Source: a virus. Taken from it: DNA of 64,000 nt. Where the stretch lies: positions 62,001 through 126,000 of IMG/VR virus record IMGVR_UViG_3300045051_000720. One strand, 5' to 3'. The notes beneath the pieces were generated by a model. It had not been told where the DNA came from and made no database searches. It worked only from the letters and a program-made list of their open reading frames with translations. Shown piece after piece: positions 55,504 to 62,047 of the stretch (position 1 is the first letter of the stretch; the number at the start of each line of letters is the position of its first letter). A program made the translations under genes and the position numbers.

Positions 55504-55785
55504 ATGCCATATGAACACCCCACCGATGACCTGAGACAGGTCCTTGTCGAGCACTGGGAGCAGGTAGGTCCCGAGGGCGCGACCGAGATTGGGTATAGGA
55601 TCTTGAGAGGGCTGCACTATCGCGTGCAGCGCAAGTGGCTTGTGTTTGACGGGGTGCCGTCTGACCCCAAGCAGCACTTTATGGGGACAATGGACGGCAC
55701 CGAGATCAATGGGGTTAAAGGACGACCAGAGTGGTGTGACCTTCCTATCGTGTCTGAGACCGAAGCACAAACCCCTTCTACATGA
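55504..55785 (+). CDS. Hypothetical protein, 93 residues, leaderless
   Basis: Starts MPYEHPTDDLRQVLVEHWEQ six bases after a -10 element. Mixed fold; no motif recognised. It is co-transcribed with the GDP-mannose dehydratase gene, which it overlaps by four bases. Confidence 0.6.
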   Translation: MPYEHPTDDLRQVLVEHWEQVGPEGATEIGYRILRGLHYRVQRKWLVFDGVPSDPKQHFMGTMDGTEINGVKGRPEWCDLPIVSETEAQTPST

Positions 55786-56831
55786 CCAAAATCGCTATCG
55801 TCACGGGCGCGAATAGCATGGATGCCAAGTCCCTCGCGCGCTTCCTCCAGTATAAGGACTATCATGTAGTCCTCACCTTCCGCCGCAACTCTCTCTTCAA
55901 TCGCGATGACTGGTATCGTGAGGTACAGATTGACGCCGCCAATGTCGGACGGTTCTCATTTGAGGTCTGTGACATCACCGACCAGAACAGTGTGCGCGAG
56001 TGCCTGACCGCTGTCCTTGCCAAGCACGGTGCGGTGCACGAGCTGTACATGATAGCTGCCATGAGCCACGTGGGCTACTCCTTCACCCAAAAGGAATACT
56101 CCATCGCCGCGAACGGGCAGTCCTACTATTTTTTCCTTGAGGCCCTTCGCCTGCTCTCGCCCACTACGCGCGTCTATGGTGCGCTCACATCCGAGCTAGC
56201 GGGCAATGTGCCTGACGGATCGGTCTTCAATGAAGACACTCTCTGGCATCCCAAGAGTCCCTACTCGATCGGTAAGGCCCTTGGCGGTCACTGGATTCAG
56301 TTCTACCGCGAGTCGCGCGACGCGGGGATGTTCGCTTGCTTTGGTATCCTGTTCAACCACTCCAACTGGTTCAGAACCAACGACTTCTACGTGATGAAGT
56401 GTGCACAAGCGGCGGCGGAGATAGTGGAGGGCAAGCGTATGTCACTCGCCCTCGGAAATCTGTCGTTTTACCGTGACGAACACTGGAGCGACTACGGGGT
56501 TGAGATGATGTGGGCCATGCTCCAACGAGACACCCCCCAAGACTACGTCGTGGGCACGGGGGTGTGTCATCATGGCGAGGAGTATCTCGACCACGCGTTT
56601 GGCCACTTCAACCTTGATTGGCACAAGCACGTGGTGATTGACGAAACTCTCAAGCGCCCCAACGAGGTGCACCGTTTGGTTGCGGACAGTACTCGCGCGC
56701 AACGCGACCTCGGCTGGAACCCGCGTCGGCTGTCGTTCCAGAACCACATGCGGCATCTGTGTGAGTATGCTTATGTCAAAGCGCGCGGGCAGGTACCTGT
56801 GCTGCCAAACATGTATACGCTGTACCCATGA
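55782..56831 (+). CDS. gmd: GDP-mannose 4,6-dehydratase-like enzyme
   Basis: A 349-residue extended SDR enzyme. IAIVTGANSMDAKSLARFLQ is the glycine-rich NADP site, VYGALTSELAGNVPDG the active-site T/S-x-E region, YSIGKALGGHWIQFYRESRD gives the Y-x-x-x-K, and ACFGILFNHSNWFR the substrate-binding loop of GDP-mannose dehydratases. It would convert GDP-D-mannose to GDP-4-keto-6-deoxy-D-mannose, the start of GDP-fucose, -rhamnose, -perosamine and -colitose routes. The ColD-like enzyme at 35153 can use this product. Confidence 0.84.
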   Translation: MTKIAIVTGANSMDAKSLARFLQYKDYHVVLTFRRNSLFNRDDWYREVQIDAANVGRFSFEVCDITDQNSVRECLTAVLAKHGAVHELYMIAAMSHVGYSFTQKEYSIAANGQSYYFFLEALRLLSPTTRVYGALTSELAGNVPDGSVFNEDTLWHPKSPYSIGKALGGHWIQFYRESRDAGMFACFGILFNHSNWFRTNDFYVMKCAQAAAEIVEGKRMSLALGNLSFYRDEHWSDYGVEMMWAMLQRDTPQDYVVGTGVCHHGEEYLDHAFGHFNLDWHKHVVIDETLKRPNEVHRLVADSTRAQRDLGWNPRRLSFQNHMRHLCEYAYVKARGQVPVLPNMYTLYP

Positions 56832-57025
56832 CCGACGTAACCGATCAAGTCTCCTTCGGCTCGGTCGACGACGAAGCGTTGCCCCTTCACCGCTGCATCT
56901 GCGGACGCGAGTTCGGCTCGTGGGAGGAGATTCTCTCCATCTATCCCGACCACCCGTGGCAGTGTCCGCACTGCGGCGCGCGGCTGGTGTTTACCAATTC
57001 AATCAGGGTGTACCGCTGTGAGTGA
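56828..57025 (+). CDS. Zinc-ribbon protein, 65 residues
   Basis: Starts MTDVTDQVSFGSVDDEALPL. Two cysteine pairs, HRCICGREF and WQCPHCGARL, can bind one zinc as in zinc ribbons. Role unknown; possibly a transcription or nucleic acid-binding accessory. Confidence 0.65.
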   Translation: MTDVTDQVSFGSVDDEALPLHRCICGREFGSWEEILSIYPDHPWQCPHCGARLVFTNSIRVYRCE

Positions 57026-57221
57026 GATTCCCAACGACATCTACGACCAAATCCCACCTCGCTCCATCCTGATCGTCCGGGGGACCGACGAGGAGGCCCA
57101 AGCGGTCAAGGAGAAGGTTGGGCTTACGACCACGGTCTTCCCGGTCAAGCGGGACACCGATATTTTTTGCATCGTCGAGGAGAGTCTCAACGCCGCGGGG
57201 TGGTTTAAGAGGATGACATGA
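57018..57221 (+). CDS. Hypothetical protein, 67 residues
   Basis: Starts MSEIPNDIYDQIPPRSILIV, a small alpha/beta protein with EEAQAVKEKVGLTTTVFPVK in the middle. Overlaps both neighbours by four to eight bases. No motif. Confidence 0.57.
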   Translation: MSEIPNDIYDQIPPRSILIVRGTDEEAQAVKEKVGLTTTVFPVKRDTDIFCIVEESLNAAGWFKRMT

Positions 57222-57694
57222 CCCCCACCGAATCCATCCGTGCGCTGGTCGGGCGCTATCAACTGGGCTACTACTTCAACCCCGGCGGGTGCGAGTTCTT
57301 CTCGTCCGCTCATCCATCCATCCCGCACTGCCAGACAAGTGGTGGCTATGAAGAGGAGAAAGACGCCGCCAAGCTCGCGGCGTGGTGTGCGCAACACGAG
57401 GCTGTGCTGACCACCCCACAGCCCGACACCTATCTCTGGTATAGCGAGGGGCAGTACCCCGTCCGCGTGATTCGCGGCAAGTGCTTTCACCGATGCACGC
57501 TCGCGTGTCAGGTCGATGGCGATCACGGCGTTGAGGAATGGGAGCAGGAGTTTGACGACATCGAGGAGATCGAGGGTGGGTGGCGACTGCGCTGTGTGAC
57601 ACGCGGCGAACCCGCGACCTATGTGATTGTCAAACCCGACACGCCCGAGGCCCGCGCTGAGTGGGAGAAGAGATTGTTCACTGACCATCCTTGA
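57218..57694 (+). CDS. Hypothetical protein, 158 residues
   Basis: Starts MTPTESIRALVGRYQLGYYF and contains a Cys/His-rich stretch (GKCFHRCTLACQVDGDHGVE) that might bind metal. The rest is mixed alpha/beta. No family recognised. Confidence 0.57.
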   Translation: MTPTESIRALVGRYQLGYYFNPGGCEFFSSAHPSIPHCQTSGGYEEEKDAAKLAAWCAQHEAVLTTPQPDTYLWYSEGQYPVRVIRGKCFHRCTLACQVDGDHGVEEWEQEFDDIEEIEGGWRLRCVTRGEPATYVIVKPDTPEARAEWEKRLFTDHP

Positions 57695-58068
57695 TGGCCA
57701 TCCGCCGCGCTAAAGATCCCTCGGCTAAGCCATCTCGCGCGCAGATGGATGCCATCATCCGGCGGTATGTCAAGGATGGGGTGACGCCCGATTGGCGCAA
57801 GGACATGCCGATTGCGTACAACCTCTTCAAGCGTTACCCCAGTCTGGCGTTCTGGACCCATCACGAGCTACCCTTTGGACTGAACAGCATGGCGTGGTTC
57901 CTGACCGAGCAGGGTGCGGCACAGCTGGAGAGCGATTGGGTAGTGTTTCACTACGACATTCCTAAGGAACCAGAGTTACCGCCTATTGAGATCCTTATTA
58001 AGCCGCCTTCTCCTTATCATGCTTCCCCCGCAAGGCCTAAAACTGTAGCAGAGTTTTTACGTACCTGA
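57694..58068 (+). CDS. Hypothetical protein, 124 residues
   Basis: Starts MAIRRAKDPSAKPSRAQMDA at TGATG after the previous gene. Basic N-terminus, then FKRYPSLAFWTHHELPFGLN and a proline-rich C-terminus. Its end overlaps the end of the convergent endonuclease gene by 52 bases, which suggests that the endonuclease insertion replaced the original 3' end. Confidence 0.57.
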   Translation: MAIRRAKDPSAKPSRAQMDAIIRRYVKDGVTPDWRKDMPIAYNLFKRYPSLAFWTHHELPFGLNSMAWFLTEQGAAQLESDWVVFHYDIPKEPELPPIEILIKPPSPYHASPARPKTVAEFLRT

Positions 58069-58982
58069 CCGTATTTTTTGTCAAATCTCTTTTGGGTATG
58101 TTCGGTCCATTTGATATGTCCCGCGTCGTATGCTCTAAGCCACTGCTGGTCATCAACGTTGGGGTCTAAGATTACATATTCCTTACCCCATTCCTTACAT
58201 TTTAGAGACGCCGCCTCGGTCTTCAAATGAACTTCATTGGTAGTCCAAAACTCGATAGGTTTGATTTCGTAGACGATTGCTGGGGTGATAAAATCAGGAT
58301 AGTAGAGGCGGGCGTAACCAGTTTCGTCAATGTAGGGAATAGCGTAGGTTGGATTTTCGCCACTTTCCCAAGGAATTTGTTGCTTCTCTAAGATATCTAT
58401 CATGAAAAATAGTTCTGACTTACTACGGAAATAGTGGCCCTTGTACCATCCTTCGTACCCTCTGCTGCTATGCGTCCAACGTCCATTAGAAACACGTCCC
58501 TTGAGTCTTTGTAGGTTATGTTGTTTAATAAGTCGACGTAATATGACCAAACTTACGCCGTATTTGGCACAGATTTGTTTACGGTGTAAACCACTATGGA
58601 CGTAATCCGCCATCATGGATTGTCTAGTTTCGGGTCGGATGTAATAGTCCCGAAGGGTGACTCCATTTTTTATCAAGTGGCGACCAACGCGATTCGTGTG
58701 TATGCCTAATTGACGCCCTACCTCTGACAGTGATAAGCCATCCTTGACATATAGATCGATCATCTTGTTGGTTATTTCTTTACTCCATGGTGCACGATAT
58801 ATCTTCTTGAGATCTAAAAGGGTTATGAGATCGTGTGCGTATATGTATCGGTGTATTGTATGTTGGCTCACTCCTAGTTCTTGTGCGACCTGCCGCTGGG
58901 TTTTTCCTTCTGATAATTGCTTACGTATCAATTGGTCTTCTTCGGGCGAGAAGATCCATATTCCATGAGGACCCCTATTCAT
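58017..58982 (-). CDS. Putative homing endonuclease, PD-(D/E)xK type with HTH repeats
   Basis: A 321-residue protein. Three or four helix-turn-helix modules (KTQRQVAQELGVSQHTIHRY, LSLSEVGRQLGIHTNRVGRH, LHRKQICAKYGVSLVILRRL) precede a nuclease-like domain: YKGHYFRSKSELFFMIDILE, then LYYPDFITPAIVYEIKPIEF with D ... E-x-K, the PD-(D/E)xK core seen in I-Ssp6803I-like and VSR-related enzymes. AT-rich, antisense to its neighbours. The start MNRGPHG is one of two possible ATGs; the other lies inside a plus-strand promoter. Confidence 0.76.
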   Translation of the reverse strand: MNRGPHGIWIFSPEEDQLIRKQLSEGKTQRQVAQELGVSQHTIHRYIYAHDLITLLDLKKIYRAPWSKEITNKMIDLYVKDGLSLSEVGRQLGIHTNRVGRHLIKNGVTLRDYYIRPETRQSMMADYVHSGLHRKQICAKYGVSLVILRRLIKQHNLQRLKGRVSNGRWTHSSRGYEGWYKGHYFRSKSELFFMIDILEKQQIPWESGENPTYAIPYIDETGYARLYYPDFITPAIVYEIKPIEFWTTNEVHLKTEAASLKCKEWGKEYVILDPNVDDQQWLRAYDAGHIKWTEHTQKRFDKKYGQVRKNSATVLGLAGEA

Positions 58983-58988
58983 CCGTGT

Positions 58989-59017
58989 TGACACCAAGGT
59001 CTAACTATCCTATCATT
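58989..59017 (+). promoter_or_regulatory. Promoter, TTGACA-17-TATCAT, upstream of recA
   Basis: TTGACA, spacer with TCTAAC, TATCAT. No clear protein starts next to it (an ATG ten bases on opens a weak 55-codon frame), so it may serve the recA-like gene 215 bases downstream with a leader that is antisense to the small repressor gene. Confidence 0.7.
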
Positions 59018-59046
59018 GCACTTACATGCAGCCATTTTTGTTCTTT

Positions 59047-59196
59047 TCATCGCTTGCCCTCCTTTGCCGTGCTCAAAAACGAATCAAGGATGCGTCGGAT
59101 CAGTTCCGCCGTCTTGAGCCCTTGGGTAAGGGCAACTTGTTCGAGGCCGCGCTTCTGCACGTCTGTCAGATAGATATTGGTTCGGATGTATGACAT
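59047..59196 (-). CDS. Ribbon-helix-helix DNA-binding protein, 49 residues
   Basis: MSYIRTNIYLTDVQKRGLEQ followed by a helix and TAELIRRILDSFLS: a short N-terminal strand, then two helices with a polar turn, the Arc/CopG/ParD plan in which the strand lies in the major groove of an operator. ATG to TGA is complete. It sits between two promoters and divergently from the recA-like gene, with a GGTGTATAG element just before its start. A likely transcriptional repressor or regulator; the target could be one of the shared promoter boxes. Confidence 0.72.
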   Translation of the reverse strand: MSYIRTNIYLTDVQKRGLEQVALTQGLKTAELIRRILDSFLSTAKEGKR

Positions 59197-59231
59197 GGCG
59201 TTCACTATACACCTACTAACCCACCGTTTAT

Positions 59232-60458
59232 ATGGCCACTCCTAAGCCCTCCAAAACTGCACCCGTAACACCCGCTGAACCAACGGGTTCTGCCGAGGCT
59301 CAGTTGACGAAGTTTCTCAACGCCAACAAGGACGAGCACTTCAACTACGTCGAGGACGCTAACTACGCCGTGTCGACTGGGTCCCTCAACCTAGACGCAG
59401 AGCTTGGGCTACTGGGGCCATCGCTGGTACGTTTGGTCGGCCCGAGCGCCAGTGGAAAAACCTCGTTCGCATTCGGCGTCACGAAGGAGTTTCTTGCGAC
59501 CGTGCCGGGTTCGCGCGCCGTGTACATAAAAGCCGAGGGGAAACTGTCGGCCGATCTCAAGGAGCGCACCGGTTTGACTTTCATTACCGATCCCAAGCTA
59601 TGGGCTGACGGCACGGTGTTTGTATTCGAGTCTAATGTGTACGAGGTGGTCATCAGTCTCATCCGCGAACTGATTACCAACAACCCACAGAACCATCGGT
59701 ACGCCTTCATCCTTGATAGCATGGATGGGCTGATCCTACGGGAGGACGCCGCCAAGACGGTTGACCAGAATGTACGCGTAGCCGGCGCCCCCAAAATTAC
59801 AAAGGAATTTTTACAAAAGGTCAGTGTCGCGATGACCAAGCGCGGGCACCTCTGTTTCTTCCTCGGGCAGGTTTCTGCCGAGATCAAGCTGGACCCTTAT
59901 GCTAAAGGCCCACCCCGTCTAGTGCCCGGTGCTGGTGGTTCAGCGGTCCAACACTTCGCATCACACGTGCTGGAGTTCCAGAACTGGTACGAAGGTGACC
60001 TCATCCTTGAGAAGCCTGAGGAGCGGCTCAACCGCATGACCAACAAAGCGTTGGGGCACATCTGCAAGGTCAAGATCAACAAGACCGACCGCGAGAAGCG
60101 GTACGTGACCGTGGAGATCCCCATCAAGCACAGTCAAACGGGTGGGGGGTCTATCTGGCGTGAGCGCGAGATCGCAGATGCTCTGCTTATGTGGCAGCTC
60201 GTTACCAAGACCAATCCCAACCCGCCTGAGCCCAAGAAGGGCAAGGAGGAACCTGCCAAGGACAAGAAGGGCGGTTCGTGGCTCTACTTCGCGCCGTCGC
60301 TGGTTTCTGACCTAGAAAAGGCGGGTATGGAGCTGTCCAAAGACGAACGGGGTTCCGTCAAGATCCAAGGCATGAACCAGCTCTACGACCTCCTCGAATC
60401 CCGCAAGGACGTGTCCGACTACCTCTTCAACCGCTTCCGCGCGATGGTGGGGTCATGA
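59232..60458 (+). CDS. RecA/UvsX-like recombinase
   Basis: A 408-residue ATPase. LVRLVGPSASGKTSFAFGVT is Walker A, RYAFILDSMDGLI is Walker B, and the L1/L2 region LVPGAGGSAVQHFASHVLEF matches RecA-type loop positions. An N-terminal proline-rich stretch and an acidic, lysine-rich linker (KPKKGKEEPAKDKKGG-like) before a C-terminal wing domain are typical of phage recombinases. Used for strand exchange in recombination-dependent replication. Confidence 0.86.
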   Translation: MATPKPSKTAPVTPAEPTGSAEAQLTKFLNANKDEHFNYVEDANYAVSTGSLNLDAELGLLGPSLVRLVGPSASGKTSFAFGVTKEFLATVPGSRAVYIKAEGKLSADLKERTGLTFITDPKLWADGTVFVFESNVYEVVISLIRELITNNPQNHRYAFILDSMDGLILREDAAKTVDQNVRVAGAPKITKEFLQKVSVAMTKRGHLCFFLGQVSAEIKLDPYAKGPPRLVPGAGGSAVQHFASHVLEFQNWYEGDLILEKPEERLNRMTNKALGHICKVKINKTDREKRYVTVEIPIKHSQTGGGSIWREREIADALLMWQLVTKTNPNPPEPKKGKEEPAKDKKGGSWLYFAPSLVSDLEKAGMELSKDERGSVKIQGMNQLYDLLESRKDVSDYLFNRFRAMVGS

Positions 60459-60634
60459 TCGATTTCGACCTGATGGGCTGGATGCTGGATGAAGAGGTGC
60501 GCCCCGTTGCGCCGCCCGACATCGACATATCCGACATCCCCTTCGACGAGTTGGGCGAAGCACACATCCGCCGCGCGGCGACCGAGGCGCGCGAAGAGGT
60601 GGACGATCCACGAGGTTTTCTCAATGACCAATGA
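60455..60634 (+). CDS. Small acidic protein, 59 residues
   Basis: Begins MIDFDLMGWMLDEEVRPVAP and is acidic throughout. ATGA overlaps with the recombinase before and the next gene after support it. Perhaps a recombination or replication accessory; no motif. Confidence 0.58.
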   Translation: MIDFDLMGWMLDEEVRPVAPPDIDISDIPFDELGEAHIRRAATEAREEVDDPRGFLNDQ

Positions 60635-60870
60635 CCGCCGCTGACATCGTCAAGGCTCATCAGTATCTCTACTACGTCCGCGCCCAGCCAATCTGGACGG
60701 ACTATGATTACGACCGGTTCTGTTCGGTCCATTCTATTGAGGGAGGTGGTGGGTCGGACCGCGCGGCCGATTACGCACCTGACATCGTTAACCTTGCCGA
60801 GCGCATGACACTCGCACCGCATGAATGGTGGCCCGATCTCGTGACCGCGCGGCTGCGTGAGTGTATCTAA
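60631..60870 (+). CDS. Small protein resembling domain Ia of NAD-dependent DNA ligase
   Basis: A 79-residue protein. AHQYLYYVRAQPIWTDYDYD followed by RFC resembles the Y-Y ... P-x-x-x-D-x-x-Y-D pattern of domain Ia of LigA, which binds the nicotinamide part of NAD. The other ligase domains are absent here, so it may be a free NAD-binding fragment or part of a split enzyme. The similarity is from memory and modest. Confidence 0.5.
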   Translation: MTAADIVKAHQYLYYVRAQPIWTDYDYDRFCSVHSIEGGGGSDRAADYAPDIVNLAERMTLAPHEWWPDLVTARLRECI

Positions 60871-60881
60871 GACAGACCCAC

Positions 60882-61298
60882 ATGATGTTCAGAACCCTTA
60901 ACGGACGAGAGCGAGATGTCAGCATCAAGAGATATTTGATCGACTGGTCACCCGAGCGGGAGGTGTCCTCGTTCCAGCGCGACACCAAGCGGTTTCTCTA
61001 TCCCTACTGGCGACACGACATCGTGCTCGAAGAATTTCGCATCCCCGGCGCGGGGTTGCTACGTGTTGATTTACTCAACGTGGTCAAGGGCATCATGGTT
61101 GAGGTGTCTCCCGAGTCCAGCCACTCATATAACGCCTTCTTCCACCGCGGCTCGATGAACGTGTTCAAGGATGCGCTGAAGCGCGACTTGGCCAAGGCCA
61201 AGTGGGCTGAGGCCAATGGGTTTCAGTACGTCGAGATCATCGGCTCGGACTTCCCTTTGTCCCAAGCCGTGTTCGAGCGGCAGGGGGTGACGCTATGA
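60882..61298 (+). CDS. Putative PD-(D/E)xK-like endonuclease
   Basis: A 138-residue protein. The order of conserved acids, LLRVDLLNVVKGIMVEVSPE with D then E-V-S, followed by AKWAEANGFQYVEII, fits a small PD-(D/E)xK nuclease such as those of phage or Vsr type. FPYWRHDIVLEEF lies upstream. Start ATG at MMFRTLN is preferred; a GTG 21 bases earlier is possible. Confidence 0.6.
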   Translation: MMFRTLNGRERDVSIKRYLIDWSPEREVSSFQRDTKRFLYPYWRHDIVLEEFRIPGAGLLRVDLLNVVKGIMVEVSPESSHSYNAFFHRGSMNVFKDALKRDLAKAKWAEANGFQYVEIIGSDFPLSQAVFERQGVTL

Positions 61299-61489
61299 TG
61301 TCATACGAGTACAACCGCGGCTACGAGGCCGCTAAGCGGGTCATCGCGCATGATGTGGAGAACGGGGACTATATCAATCGACGCGTCGCCGCTGCACACC
61401 ACGCCGCGGTGGGGCGAAGTAGCCTCGATCAAGACGAGTGGACGCAGGGCTGGGTGGCGTATTGTGAGGAGGCGGCGGAGATTTTATGA
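61295..61489 (+). CDS. Hypothetical protein, 64 residues
   Basis: Starts MMSYEYNRGYEAAKRVIAHD; helical, with RGYEAAKRV resembling small phage proteins of unknown role. Overlaps both neighbours by four bases. Confidence 0.58.
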   Translation: MMSYEYNRGYEAAKRVIAHDVENGDYINRRVAAAHHAAVGRSSLDQDEWTQGWVAYCEEAAEIL

Positions 61490-62037
61490 TCACCCTCGAC
61501 GTAGAGACCGGCGGACTCATCGCCACCCAACATGCCCTGCTGAGTATCGGCGCAGTGGACTACACAACCGGCGACGAGTTCTATATCGAGTGTCGCGCGG
61601 GGAGTGCCCTAGAATTGGATGACAAAGCCTTGGCGGTGAATGGCTTCACCCGCGAGCAAGCTCTCGACCCTGCCAAACCCTTTCGGGACGTTGCTTACGT
61701 GCGATTCCTTGACTGGTGTAAGGGGCGTGATTGTCTTGTAGGTGGTCAACAGGTGGGGGCGTTTGATCTCAACTGGCTCAAGCAGGTCCACGTCTACACG
61801 GAAAGTGCGGCAAAGGCGGAGAACTACGTCCACTACGAGGACATCAAGGGTATTACGGCGTGGCCGTTCGGTCATCGTTCCGTTGACCTCCATAGCGTCG
61901 CCTATGCCAAGTTGGGTAAGTCACTCTCCCTCGATGGGATTCTCCAAGCACTCGGCTTGACCCCTGAACCCAAACCCCACAACGCGCTCACGGGCGCGCG
62001 GCTGGAGCGGGACGCATTCAAGCTGTTGTTAGCCTAA
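61486..62037 (+). CDS. DnaQ-like 3'-5' exonuclease
   Basis: A 183-residue DEDD exonuclease: MITLDVETGGLIATQHALLS holds the D-x-E (Exo I), GGQQVGAFDLNWLKQVHV is Exo II with the D, and PHNALTGARLERDAFKLLLA has the H-x(4)-D of Exo III (DEDDh). It degrades DNA or RNA from the 3' end; in phages it serves proofreading, repair or nucleotide recovery. Neighbours are recombination proteins. Confidence 0.84.
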   Translation: MITLDVETGGLIATQHALLSIGAVDYTTGDEFYIECRAGSALELDDKALAVNGFTREQALDPAKPFRDVAYVRFLDWCKGRDCLVGGQQVGAFDLNWLKQVHVYTESAAKAENYVHYEDIKGITAWPFGHRSVDLHSVAYAKLGKSLSLDGILQALGLTPEPKPHNALTGARLERDAFKLLLA

Positions 62038-62047
62038 CCCCTACCTT

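Noticed and set aside
59027-59194. 55-codon plus-strand frame after the promoter at 59017
   Set aside because: It is antisense to the ribbon-helix-helix gene, which has a clear fold pattern, and its own sequence shows none.
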